NCBI GenBank assembly: GCA_029204225.1
Contig: CM055102.1
Span: 1,113,863 to 1,177,862, forward strand
Reading direction: 5' to 3'
Source of the DNA: Diphasiastrum complanatum
Lineage: Eukaryota > Streptophyta > Lycopodiopsida > Lycopodiales > Lycopodiaceae
Length of the DNA: 64,000 nucleotides
The position numbers and the translations under genes were made by a program. The notes under the pieces were generated by a model. It was not told the origin of the DNA. It did not search any database and worked only from the letters and a program-made list of their open reading frames with translations. Numbering within the stretch: position 1 is the stretch's first letter; each line of letters starts with the position of its first letter. Shown piece by piece: positions 46,311 to 57,466 of this stretch.

Positions 46311-48160
46311 TCAAGAGGAGTTTACAATTGCCTCAAAACATGTGAAAACATGATTTTCAAAAAAGTGAGTACCAAGCTCAATCTTGTTCTTACTAGAACC
46401 AAGAGCATACTTTTGACAATACAATATCTTGCTTTCAAAAAGTATTGGAAACATATCTAAGTCAATAATGACAAGGAACATGTCCATACCATAAGCATCA
46501 TACAGAACTAGTATAGCTTTTCTTGAACTTTGAGATCCAAAAAATTCAATGAAGCAAGATAGCATTTCAAGCAAAGGAAGAGAAGCATATATGAATGTGT
46601 TGTAGTAGATACAACATGAAAGATGCCCCTCTTTGCCATGTAAGGTGAGCCATAAAGACTCGGCCATGCATCTTGAAGATCTTCTTGAAATCATATGAAG
46701 AAGAAACTCCTCCTCACACCTTGGCCTTATCATAACTTGAATACCTTCAAAAAAGATAACTTGTGATGCTTCTTGAGAAACCTTGATCTCGGCCACTTCC
46801 AAGATTGAATCTTCATGCAACATAACATCTCTATTCACAATCACTTTTGAAATAGAGAGTGTAAAGACACTAAAGGCCTCCTTGATGGATGAGTATCCAA
46901 TCATGATCCATGAGCTTAGATCATTCTTCCTCCTTGTTTCCAAGGGAATATGTGCAAAGCAAGCACTACCAAGCTCACTAAGGTGATCAACCTTAGGCTT
47001 CATCTTGAATAAAACTTCATATGGTGCTATTCCTTCAAGAGCTCCAATAATCCTCAAAGCTTTGATCTTCAATGAGAATTTCTTCTCAACATATGCTTCG
47101 AATAATAAGGAATAATCATACACCATAATACTTGAAGAGAGAAGATATGTGCATCTTGTGTAATCATCCTCCTTTGAAATATTGGACATATAAGAAACAT
47201 CAAGAGAGTTTGCACTCTCGCTTGGATCCAATTTGTAGATGCCTTCAAATCTTGATCCATATGCAAGGATCTCACCATCCTTCTTGATCACACAATTGTC
47301 AATATTGAAATTGACATCAAAGCCACTATCAAGAAGTTGGCCAACACTTAAGATGTTCTTTGTAAGCTTTGGGACAAGAAGAACATTGTTGAGAAATAGA
47401 TCTTTGGAAGATGCAAGCTTCAAGGGAATAATCCCTACTCCTTCACTCATGCTTACTTGCAATGTATATGGTCTTCTTGACTCCATCATAAGGCATAATA
47501 GATGAAAAAAAGTGCTTGGAGCCACACATATGTGAAGATGCTCCACTATCAATATACCATGAGTCATCCTTGTTGAAGGAGGAAGAGGAGAAGCTTTATG
47601 CCATAAGAGAGCCTTCTCCATCACTTGCAATATAGTCTTCTTTCTCATTGGTGATGTTGGCTTGATTGAGTTGATTCTTCTTCTTGAAGCAATTGGTGGC
47701 ATAATGGCCTTTCTTGCCACAATAAAAGCACTTGATCTTCTTCTTCTTGAGATTTGAAGTAGACGCATGAGAGATATCCTCCTCCTCCTCTCCATCTTGG
47801 TCTTTAGCTTTGTCATTAGAGAAGTGATGGTGTTTCTTCTTACTCCTCTCTTTGTGCTTGGCAAATTGAACTTTGCCATCATCATGATTGAGTGATAGCT
47901 TGTCCATCCTCAAGAGTTTGTACTTTTGTCTTGATTCTTCAGAAATAAGCACACTTTGAAGGGCCTCCAAACTTGGTAGCTCCTCCTTAATGGCATAGGA
48001 TTGGACAAGGTTGCCATATTCATCTCTCAAGCCATTGAGAATGACTTGGACTAGCTCACTTTGATTGATTGAGTCACCAATACATGCAAGCTCCCTATGA
48101 ATATCCTTGACTCTCAAAACATAACTACATGCACTCTCATCACTCTTTTGTAGAGAGAGT
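46311..48160 (-). pseudogene. Copia E gag-pol with integrase deletions
   Basis: The Gag frame (48117-47596) holds ELVQVILNGL, ALQSVLISEESRQKYKL and a zinc knuckle CFYCGKKGHYATNC. A long minus frame (47885-46311, 524 codons) is out of register at first, then reads true protease-integrase sequence (VGIIPLKL, LTKNILSVGQLLDSGFDVNF, ILAYGSRFEGIYKLDP). Two in-frame deletions remove the pre-integrase zinc region with the first catalytic Asp, and the RSDGGGE to QNGMAER segment with the other catalytic residues. The linker LETRRKND and RDVMLHED survive. The last ~100 codons are unrecognised. The 5' end stops near 48,160, where the plus-strand copia H piece begins, so the 5' LTR is gone. Confidence 0.8.
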
Positions 48161-49745
48161 AGAGGACAAACACTCAGACAAAGATATTTGAGTCACACCT
48201 CATTCGAGTGACGAATCAGACGAAGAAAGATTTGCAAGCCAACCTACTGCTACAATACTTGTAAACCAAAATGGTTCCGGACCTAGCAGATCAGATAAAG
48301 GCAAAAGCATTGCAGTACCAGAAAGATCTCTTAGAAGATCGACAAGAGAACAAAGAGCACCAGCAAGATCTGTGCCAGGCAGCACAGCTTCTACGTCAGA
48401 AGAGTTTTGTGGATTCAGTGGAGAACCACAAACATTCAAGGAAGCAATTGAATGTCCAGAGAAGGGCAAATGGATCCAGAATATGAATGAGGAGATGGAA
48501 TCCATGAGGAAGAATTAGGTATAGACGTTGCATCCATTACCAGATAAGCGAAAGATTGTAAAATGCAAGTGGGTATACAAGCTGAAGTATGGACCGGATG
48601 GAGATATCTCAAAGTATAAAGCCAGACTTTAGCGAAGTGATTTTCTCAGAGATACGGTATCGACTATGTTGAGATCTTCTCTTCTATCATGAAACATTCG
48701 TTCTTACATCTACTGTTTGCATATGCAGCTGTCTATGACCTCAAGATTCACATCATAGATGAGAAGAGAACGTTCTTGCATGGTGAGTGAGCTAGATGAA
48801 AAAGTCTACATGGATCAACCTCCAGGCTACATTTCGAATTCAATTCCTATTTATGCATGAAAAATGCATAGGAGTATCTACGGTCTGAAGAAATCAGTGT
48901 GACAATTGCTTAAGAATAAAGATCAAGCCCTGAAATCCTTAGGATTCAAGCCACTAACAGCTGAGTAAGAATTACAAATGGGAAAATCATCATTGTAGTT
49001 GTATATGTGGATGACACTTTGATACTATGTAAGAGTGAGGAGCTTATTGTTGCGGTGAAGTATGATATCTTGAAACATTTCGAGATTGCAGACCTGGGAG
49101 AAGCCAGATGTTATCTTGGCTTACAGATTGACAAGGACTATGAGGGAGGTAAATTGTTCCTTCATCAGTCCAAATATACCCTAAAATTCTTAGAAGATTT
49201 CAAGATGATGAATTGCAAAGGAGCAAACACTCCAATGCTTGCAGGAATAGTCCTCACAAGTGAAGATTGTCCAAAGACTGAAGAAGAAAAAGAATTGATG
49301 CAGCATATACCGTATAGAAAGCTGATCGGATCATTGATGTATCTTGCAAATAACACACGTCCTGACATTGCTTATGTTGTGTTCAAGATGAGCCAATTTA
49401 GTACGAATCTAGGCTCGACTCATTGGAATATTGCGAAACAAATTTTGCAATACCTTCAATTAACGAAGGATTTTGGATTGTGTTATTCTCATGATGCAGG
49501 GTTCTAGATGCTTTCCTACAATGATGCTAGTTGGGCATCTCTCAAGGACGACTGCAAAAATATCTCAAGAGGATGCACCATTGCGCCAGGAGTAGCAATT
49601 CTCTAGGTCAGCGAGAAATAGACCATTGTGGCTCAGTCATCCTATGAAGCAGAGTACGTTGCAGCAGCTAAGATGGCCAATGAAATCATTTGGCTTTAGT
49701 AGTTCCTTGATGAGCTAGGTGAAATGAGAAATGAACCTCTGATTT
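48161..49745 (+). pseudogene. Copia H RT-RNase H fragment
   Basis: A plus-strand linker rich in Ser/Arg leads to RT: a FKEAIECPEKGKWIQNMNEE-type entry near 48,440, CKWVYKLKYGPDGD near 48,565, YMDQPPGYIS near 48,810, and an open frame from 49007 with YVDDTLILCKS, LGLQIDKDYEGGKLFLHQ and IGSLMYLANNTRPDIA. RNase H pieces (SYEAEYVAAAKM) follow to about 49,700. Stops and frameshifts occur throughout the first half. The closest relative in the window is copia B (shared DFEGGKLYLHQ-like and TRPDIA blocks). Gag, protease, integrase and the 5' LTR are absent. Confidence 0.85.
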
Positions 49746-50275
49746 TGCAGATCCACCACTCTTGTAATCCATGATTAGTTAGAGATGTTTAATCTATCTG
49801 ATCAAAGAAGTTACTCGATGTGACACGAAAAAGTTCACGAACAATATACATTCTGCTTGATGCATTGAACATAGAGACAAAAATATACAGAGTACATGTC
49901 CAGACAATTTTGTAAGAGGATTAGTAGATCCAAGAAGTCTGCTAGTAAACGAGACGTTATTCGAGGGAGAATTGTATTTCTCTCACATGAATGCATTGTG
50001 TGAATCTGTCACACAATGCTTGAAATTAAGAGGATCAATAGATAATATTGTAGCTGTTATGCACATATTATTCTGAATGATTGTATGATCTCGAATGAAT
50101 TTTTTGTCTGCTATTATTTGTGTATTTCATTTGTTTATTTAATTCTACACAATGGTTTAATCTTGTTGAATATTATATTAATCTATAACGTAGATCAGCA
50201 GTGTCTGTCTACATTTTGGAGGATTGTAGAAATGATATAGCCGGTAGTGACCAGCAATCATATCTAAATTCCACA
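49746..50275 (+). repeat. Copia H 3' LTR, truncated
   Basis: It follows the H RNase H with no PPT visible and matches the right two-thirds of the remnant at 30,520-31,500. Shared strings include CCACTCTTGTAAT, AAGTCTGCTAGTAA and GTAGATCAGCAGTG. An AATATACA box lies near 49,844. The U3 start appears deleted, because the match begins in mid-LTR. Confidence 0.6.
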
Positions 50276-50339
50276 CGAACTGATTTTGTTCGTGCTTGTT
50301 TTTGCTTCGTGTCTCGTTTCGCTTCACTTTGCGATCACT

Positions 50340-50900
50340 TTGCTTAGCAACCAAGATTTCTTCCTTTGTAATGAAACAATCATCACTACCAAACTTTACC
50401 ATGTATCATTTCTCTATCATTTGACCAACACTTAGCAAATTTTTCAAAAGTGAAAGAATATAAAGAACACCATCAAGTTTTGCTTTCCTATTTGTAGAGA
50501 GACAAATAGGAATTGAACCAATACCTTCAATCACACACTCACCACCATTGGCCATGTTCACCTTCACTTGATATTGGACTTGAAGAATACATCAAAAGAG
50601 AATCACCACCACCTAGATCCCCATCATTAGTAGTAAAGTTGATTTGCTTGCTACCTTCATCTCTATGCTTAAACATTCATTAGCAAAATGCCCATTTGAT
50701 TCCACAATAGAAGCATTTTAACTTAGACTTATCTTTCTTCTTGCCAAAAGAGGAAGTCTCACCTTGATCTTGCCCTTTAGACTACTTGCCTTTGCCTTTT
50801 CCCTTGAACTTGCCTTTGATGAACATAGCCTCCTCTTCATAATGAGATAAAACTTTGAACAAGATTAGCATGATCATCCAACAAGCCATCATAAGAGAAA
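50340..50900 (-). pseudogene. Copia gag-protease scrap related to element A
   Basis: The minus strand reads a Lys/Gly-rich Gag tail near 50,800, a damaged zinc knuckle near 50,690 and a clear protease-to-pre-integrase run (GIGSIPICLSTNRKAKLDG, LKNLLSVGQMIEK). The STNRKA and NLLSV blocks match element A better than C or D. Both ends are truncated and no LTR is attached. Confidence 0.7.
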
Positions 50901-51368
50901 CTTAGAGCCCGACGAGGGCCTTTGAAAAAGATGCTTTTTTATTTTTTATTTTTATTTTCGTTGCCATGTGGACCAATTGAAACCTTAGCTTCAGGGTTCT
51001 ACATAACGTAGAATTTTCCAAATATAAATAAAATAAATTCATTTTAAATATATTGTTGTTTCGTCGGGCAGCATGTGGAAATGCTATTGGTTGATGAGGC
51101 CTGCCCTTCTAGTTCATCACTGCCCGAAGAGGCCCAAAAATATTGTAATGAATATGACAGATGGTTGAGATGAGAAAATCGATGTACCATTAATGTATAT
51201 GCATTGTCAAACCATGGTTAACAGAGATAACCAGAGTTAATTTGTGGTGCCAAATAGATCAATGTTTCAAATTTTTGCCAACACTTTTTTTCAGATTCAT
51301 GGCTTTTTGTCTACGCAAATTTTTAGATTCATAGTTCATTGTTTCAGATTTTTGCATGCAAATTATGA
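50901..51368. other. No gene; possible upstream region of the orphan locus
   Basis: Two CG-containing phrases stand out against the AT-rich background: CCCGACGAGGGCC near 50,910 and an inverted pair CGGGCAG (51066-51072) and CTGCCCG (51121-51127). A TATAAATA lies near 51,019. They may mark a promoter or the edge of a DNA element, but nothing else supports either reading. Confidence 0.3.
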
Positions 51369-52732
51369 ATGGCGCGATCAAGGAAGCCGTGCTCCTCAAT
51401 CGACTCTGTGTTTCTATTTAACGAGACAGATGATAATGGATCATGGGTGCCAGGAAAATATTCAAAAAACTCTTGGGTGTTGATGCATCCATTATCAAGA
51501 GGAGCATTTCGAAAAAGGAAAAGGTCAAAACTATCATTTCAATCTTATTGGAAGGCCAGAATTTTGGATTTCAGAACATCATCAAGAGAAAAATCTATTT
51601 TTGAAATTCTAGTCCAACATGTATATATATACATTCAGAGATAAATGTGCAAGGATTCAATTGTCAGGATCACAAAAAAAGCAATTGTGAGTATTGATAT
51701 TTTGATATTTTGATTTTTGTCATTCATAAATATTTAATAGTGAACTTGCCAATCTGATCATTTTTCTCTTGCAGATTTATATCCATCCAACATAAATGAA
51801 TGAGAACCCAGTGGATCTTTAGCGGGTGTGTTATATGTTATTCACACCAATATTGTACAGCTATAATATCGAGGTAGAACTGCAAAAGATCTAGCTGATA
51901 GTGGAATCTTTTTTTATGAATCAATGTACATTCCTGATACAAAAGAAAATTTTGGACAAATAGTACCAATTCCATTACCTAGTTTTGAAAGTGACGAATG
52001 GATTGCACCAGATGCTACAGTTTTAGAATCATTTTGTTGCAAGACATATAATGATGTAAAAAATTCATTAAAATGAGCACGGGATCAAAAACAGTCAGTT
52101 TGAGTTGGTTTATTTCCTTGAATATATTTGTGGATTTCTTTTCAAGTGTCAATGTACACAAAACCCCAACGATGTTTGTATGCAAAAATTTATCATATAG
52201 TTTATTATCTGAACTTATGGATGAAGACTGTGAAAAAAGATCAGATGGATAAATAGAATGCAGAATTAAAATGTCTTCCATGTGCTTCCGTTATCAAATT
52301 GAAAAACAAATGTTGAGCTTATGCTTCCATTATCAAATATGGAAAAAAATAAAGGTAAATGAGTGCCACTTGATCAAGACTTGGAAGCCAGTGGACATTC
52401 AAAACAAAAAAATATTGAAATTATATACAATGATGTCGTTTTGACATGTGTTGAGGTGGAAGAAGATTGGAGTCTAAACTACATCCGGTGGGAACTATTG
52501 CTCCTACAAGATGATGTACTTTCAGACTTCAGATTTATTTTCAATGATAAAATCGTAAGTAACTGTAAACACTTGATCTTTTATGAATAGTTTCAATCAA
52601 AAATTCTAGTACAAACTCTATACTAATTCTAACTAACTTTGTATTAGTCTTATGCAGGTACGTAAAAGACATGAAGTCGAGATCAATTGCAGAGATATTG
52701 GCAAAACAATCCAACTTATGGAAGAACACTGA
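51369..52732 (+). pseudogene. Orphan multi-exon gene, broken
   Basis: I do not recognise the product. Four coding blocks can be followed. (a) 51369 to about 51600 has ETDDNGSWVPGKYSK and a frame change. (b) 51780 to about 52071 follows a TTGCAG acceptor and reads KDLADSGIFFYES and IPLPSFESDEWIAPDA. (c) 52321-52554 reads CVEVEEDWSLNYIRWELLLL. (d) 52658-52732 reads KRHEVEINCRDIGKTI before a stop. Blocks c and d are joined by a clean intron (52555-52657, GTAAGT to GCAG) in phase 0. Block b has stops at its start, and a TGA sits at 52360-52362 within block c. The intron shows a spliced gene rather than a retroelement. It converges on the minus-strand orphan ending at 52925. Confidence 0.45.
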
Positions 52733-52924
52733 GATTCACTATCAACAAATACATGCCAATGTCTTTTTATCATTATAGAAAAATTGCATTCCATTATTAG
52801 ACTATGGACACAAGCTGATTGTAAAAATCTATTGTGATATCAATAAAAAGCCCATAAATGGGTTGTTTACAAGTAAAACGATTGTATGTTTTTTTTTTAT
52901 GTCTCTCTATTTACAAATAGACCT

Positions 52925-53612
52925 CTATTCAATCAATTTTTCTATATTTTCTATATCAATATTAGGAACTGATAAAGCAATAACTCCTTCTATAATCTCG
53001 CCCTCCTTTGTTTCGGGAAGGGCCTCAATGCCTTTTAAGACAAGAGAAATATCTGCTACAAAATTGCCTCCTATGTATTAGGAAGGACTTTTATTTCTTT
53101 CTTATCATATAAAATAAGATTTGCATCCTGAACAACTTGAAAGGCTCTTAAGGTAGGAGCAGCTTCCTTTTTGAGGGCCCTCGATTGCAGATGCAACGCT
53201 TACACCGTACTAAGCAAAGGTTCTAATCAACTCTATCATCACAAAACACGAGAATCAGAAAATTACAAACAATGATAGTAATAAAATATGAATCAGAATG
53301 AAATGAACTACAAATGAATAGAATATTACCTTTTCAATATCTACATCCGTTTGTAAATGATACCATTCAAAAAATAGCTTTGTATTGTACAAGACGAACC
53401 ATGCACACCTAAAAGCGTCATTTTGCTGTACACACTGCATACGTAGAACGAAAATTAGTAATATTATGATAGAAATTTTCTTTATGCTATGACAATACAT
53501 TTAAACTAAAGAAAGAATACATGCATATTAGAGATAAATTGAATATACCTTGAGAGATTTAATAGTTATATCTCCAATTGAAGTTGCCATTGTCGGTATT
53601 TCCTGAACGGCA
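52925..53612 (-). pseudogene. Orphan multi-exon gene, minus strand, broken
   Basis: Unrecognised protein. Exon 1 (53612-53550) reads DAVQEIPTMATSIGDITIK and ends AAG|GTATAT. Exon 2 (about 53438-53334) follows a TATGCAG acceptor, reads QNDAFRCAWFVLYNTK and ends AAG|GTAATA. Exon 3 (about 53239-52925) reads YGVSVASAIEGP, then LRAFQVVQDANLILYDKKE, then VADISLVLKGIEALPETKEG and VPNIDIENIEKLIE before TAG. Two stops and two frame changes lie in exon 3. The 5' end is cut by the inverted copia D copy, with an ATGATGCC microhomology at the junction. The exon-intron pattern is genuine, and the function is unknown. Confidence 0.45.
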
Positions 53613-54943
53613 TCATGAATCAATCTTCATGGCCTCATACCACTTTTTGGTATTGAGGGCTTCTTGAACATCTTTGGGCTCCTCATGAGAAACAAAATAA
53701 GCATAAGTGGAATCAAGATCCACTTGTTTTCCTTTGTCATCATAAGTGAGCCTCTTGGGCTCGGATCTCTCCGTCACAGATCTTCTAGGAGTGAAAATCC
53801 GAGGACTTCCATCTTCAAATCTTGACTCCTCCATATGTTGATTGTCTTCAATAACAATAGGTGATAGATTTTGAGGTTGCTTGATCTCGGCCCCTCCAAG
53901 ATTGGACTTTTCTTCTTCTTGAAAAACTACATCTCTACTATCAATTAGAGGTAGAGAGCATGTAGATTTGATAGGCTTTCTTGTTGCATGAATATCCAAC
54001 CATTACTCCTTTGCTTGCACAAGGATCATCCTTCTTTCTCGTTTCCGAGGGAATATGGACAAAGCATATGCATTCAAATACTCTAAGGTGTTTAACCTTA
54101 GGTTTCTTCAAATAGAGTGCTTCATATGGTGACCTTCCTCCAAGTGCAACATGAGGGAGTCTATTGCAACGAGTGTATGAGCTCCAATGGATGTGTAGTC
54201 TTGATAGATGACTTTGAAAAAGGCTTCTTATGAGACTTACATATGGCACAAGCCTCACATGGCTTGAAATTCTTGGAGATAAGAATAGGCAAGCCAATAG
54301 CTTTGGCTTTCTTGACCATGGACACCATAGAATTATAGTTAGGATGTCCCAACCTTCTATGCCGTAGTTCCTCCAAAGACATATGAGTAGCAAAAGCACT
54401 ATCACAAGAGTTAGCATACTCTTTGGGATCAAGCTTGTAGATTCCACCATATCTAGACCCAAATGCAAGGATCTCATCATGCTTCTTGATTGTACATGTA
54501 TCAACATTGAAATTCACATCTAGTCCACTATCAAACAATTGCCCAACACTAATAAGATTTTTTGTTAGCTTGGGAACAAAAAGTACATTAGACAGAGAAA
54601 GAACTTTTGATGAAGAAAGCTTTAAGGGAATGGTCCCTATGCCTTCAATAGCACACTCATGATCATTTGCTGTGTAGATAGACTTCTTGGCTCCTTCATA
54701 AGGTGACATGTATGAAAAAGAATACTTGGAGCTACACATATGTGAGGAAGCTCCACTGTCGATATACCACGAACCATCCTTCTTGAAAGGTGATAAAAAA
54801 AACTAGAGACCATAAGAGATTCCTCTCCATCACTTGCATAAGCATCTTCCTTTTCTTCATTAGAAATGTTGGCTTGCTTGAATTGACTCTTCTTCTTGAA
54901 GCAATTGGTGGCATAATGCCCCTTCTTGTCCAAAGGCTAAGGG
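53613..54943 (-). pseudogene. Copia D- fragment, inverted copy of D+
   Basis: From the second half of the Gag zinc knuckle (GHYATNC, near 54,925) to early RT (EWYEAMKI, near 53,630). The minus strand includes IGTIPLKLSSSK, LTKNLISVGQLFDSGLDVNF, RRLGHPNYNSM, CEACAICKSH and SETRKKDD. The integrase core is missing: HPLELIHS joins directly to RLPHVALGG, losing the catalytic Asp-Asp-Glu. Where the two align (about 300 bp compared by eye) identity to D+ is about 97%. Some D+ defects are absent here, for example the internal TAA after GGI. Both ends are abrupt and lack LTRs, so this is a copied or rearranged fragment rather than an insertion of a full element. Confidence 0.85.
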
Positions 54944-55944
54944 TCCTGCAAACAACGACAATCAAAGTTCAGCTCAAGATGAAAGCAATGAACCAGCGAA
55001 AATATGACAATTAAATCAATGATCGTGACAAATAATACCCTTTTGAAGATTAAAGATGTCCTTGAAAAATTAGGACCATGATCTTATCATAAGGTCCAAA
55101 AAGATTCCACAAAATAAAATACGCTGGCAAGTTCAGAATCATTCAAACAGTAACTAACCATGATCCATCAAAGATTATCAAAGACAATTTGGAGTTCTGG
55201 CTAAAATCAAGAAATTAGTAACATTGCTTCACAATTGAAAGAGTTCTGGATAAAAATCGATGAATCCTTATCGATTGAGGACACTGCAGAATATACCAGT
55301 CAAAATAAAATTTTGCAAGTGAAAATGCTTATAAGACATTAAGGTGCCTTGGAAGAAAAGAATTGACGAGGTCAAAACAATGGGAATGACCGAAATATAC
55401 TAGGATGATCAATTTCAAAATTATGCTGAGAGGCCAAACACATATTCATGTGATGGCTTTCAAAATGAAACAAAGAAATGATGTGAATGGTGCTATAAGC
55501 TTTATTGAAAGTCGGTTTTGAAAAAATTGCCCTTCTCCTAGTCATTGGAGACGGTTACACCATGGAGTACAGGATGATTTGAAATCAACAACCTATCAAT
55601 TGACACTTGTCAATTAAACCTCAAAATTTTTATGAAAAGGAGTAAATTTGAATTCCATGAAAGGAAGGGATTCACTGAAAAACAACAAAATGGAAAACAA
55701 CGAGAGGATGGTGTTTGAAAGTGAGAGGTTGGTAACTGCCTCCTCTCTCTCACGAGGATTGGAAAGGGAGAAGCATTTAGTGATAGATTCTGCAGAGAAG
55801 AAGGGAGTTGCTTTGTTTTCTGGGGTGAAGAGAGGCATTCGTTCACAACCTCTGAGAAATTGTTTTCATTCCTATATATTGTGTATTCCTATATACTGTG
55901 TAGGCGAGGCAAGAAGGAGAGCATTCTCATGTTCTGGAGGAGAT
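54944..55944. other. No gene recognised
   Basis: On the plus strand a short open run CPKAKGPANNDNQSS near 54,928-54,972 continues beyond the D- break and may belong to a flanking gene. A 124-codon plus frame at 55648-56022 (Lys/Glu/Ser-rich) and minus frames over the same DNA have no recognised domain. I see no LTR, RNA gene or further element here. Confidence 0.4.
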
Positions 55945-56219
55945 TCGTTCCTATTTTCTCTACCCAAGAAGAGCAGCTTGTTTTTACTTAGATTATTTTT
56001 TGAATACTTCCCATATTTGTGAGTGAGAGTTGGAAGTGATTGAATGCATGTAGTAGTGTGTTTTTGCCATAGAATCAAAGATAGATCTTGAATCTCAATC
56101 TAATCTTAATCTTGGTGCATCTACACACCTTATGAGATCACAAGTACATGTTGTGGACAATCCATACGTGTGAATTCATCATGGTATCAGAGCCTACCTA
56201 AGTTTACCATGCATTTTCA
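55945..56219 (+). repeat. Copia LTR end of family E with primer-binding site
   Basis: The final ~237 bp of an LTR in plus orientation match the copia E LTR (GAGAGCAGCTTG to GTGGACAATCC, then ACGTGTGAATTCATCA). TGGTATCAGAGC at 56182-56193 abuts it. The leader lasts only about 25 bp before the unrelated copia G sequence. The U3 part and the whole interior are missing. Confidence 0.75.
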
Positions 56220-56394
56220 CTATGTTTGTCTCTGACATATGGACTCTGTAGTTAACGAATGATTGTCACATCCTACAAGATATCCTTGTTCTGCTTTTTC
56301 ATCAAGCTTCTTTCGAAGCTTGTTAGAAACATGTGCATATGCTGCATAGCCAAAGATTCGAATATGAGTCAGATTGGTGATGTATGTGGCTGAT

Positions 56395-56396
<2 letters not shown>

Positions 56397-56454
<58 letters not shown>
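56397..56454. repeat. (TG)29 microsatellite
   Basis: A perfect 58-bp run of TG, followed by about 80 bp of degenerate TGTGCATG-like sequence to about 56,531. It lies within the copia G remnant. His/Thr-rich frames that cross it are artefacts of the repeat. Confidence 0.97.
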
Positions 56455-56455
<1 letters not shown>

Positions 56456-57166
56456 TTTGTGCTTGTGTATGAGTGTGTATGCGCATGTGCATGTGCATGC
56501 ACATGTGTGTATGAGTGTGCATGTGCATGCATTGCTTTCTCAAACACTCAATATCTTTACAATTCGTTGGACTGCTTTCAAGGTTTTTGGATTGAATGCA
56601 CGTTTCTCTATGCAAATTGAACTGCTTGGATCTCGGTTTATTGATGCGGATTCATCTCGACATGCAGCATTGGATGAAACAGACGGCATGCAAGATAGAG
56701 CCCGTTCGGTGATATTGGACCACTTCTCAAAAATGCCAAGAAATAGTCCATTTACTTTGCCAAGAAGTAGTCCATTTACTTTGCCCTAGTGGCGTTCCTC
56801 CCAGCACGAAGGATGTTTTCAAGCATATGATGTCAAAATTGAGCAACAACAGGTCTAGTGGGTTCTCTACCCCACCATAACTCATGTGGTGCTGTGTGAG
56901 AATAGGCCATCATGCATCTAGCTGCTTCCGTTAGAGTCCTGTTCTTTCTTTCTGCAACACCGTTGTGCTGCGGTGTGTAAGATGCAGTTCTTCTGTGAAT
57001 GATTCCACGATCATTGCAAAAATCAGTGAATCGGTTTGAGATGTATTCTCCACCTCAATCTGTTCTGATCTACTTTACTTTATTTCTAGTGCATCTTTCT
57101 GCCCAATTCACATACTCTGTGAACTTGCCAAATGTTTTTGATTTATTGTGAATGAAGTAGACTCTG

Positions 57167-57466
57167 ACAAATTTACTGTAATCATCAATAAAGGTAATAT
57201 AGTATTTCAAGCCTCCTACTAAAATCATGTTGAAAGGTCCATAGATGCTAGAATCTACTAGCTCTAGAATCTTGGTTTTATAGGAGTCCTTGACAAAAGA
57301 AGTACGTGACATCCTACAAATTTATTGTAATCATCAATAAAGGTAATATAGTATTTCAAGCCTCCTACTGAAATCACGTTGAAAGGTCCACAGATGTTAG
57401 AATGTACTAGCTCCAAAATCTTGGTCGTTTTGTAGGAGTCCTTGACAAAAGAAGTATGTGACATCT
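57167..57466 (-). repeat. 149-bp tandem duplication inside copia G integrase
   Basis: Copy 1 begins ACAAATTTACTGTAATC at 57167 and copy 2 begins ACAAATTTATTGTAATC at 57316. Both run through CTCCTACTA/G and end at GTGACATC. Both encode the SFVKDSYKT to FIDDY part of integrase. Copy 2 keeps a longer, cleaner reading (TTKILELVHSNICGPF), while copy 1 has a short deletion. The copies differ at about a dozen sites, so the duplication is not recent. Confidence 0.9.

Noticed and set aside
55648-56022. 124-codon plus-strand protein
   Set aside because: It overlaps equally long antisense frames, runs into an LTR and has no domain, so chance is more likely.
56220-56615. His/Thr-rich 131-codon protein on the minus strand
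   Set aside because: It is the TG microsatellite read in frame, fused to copia G linker codons.
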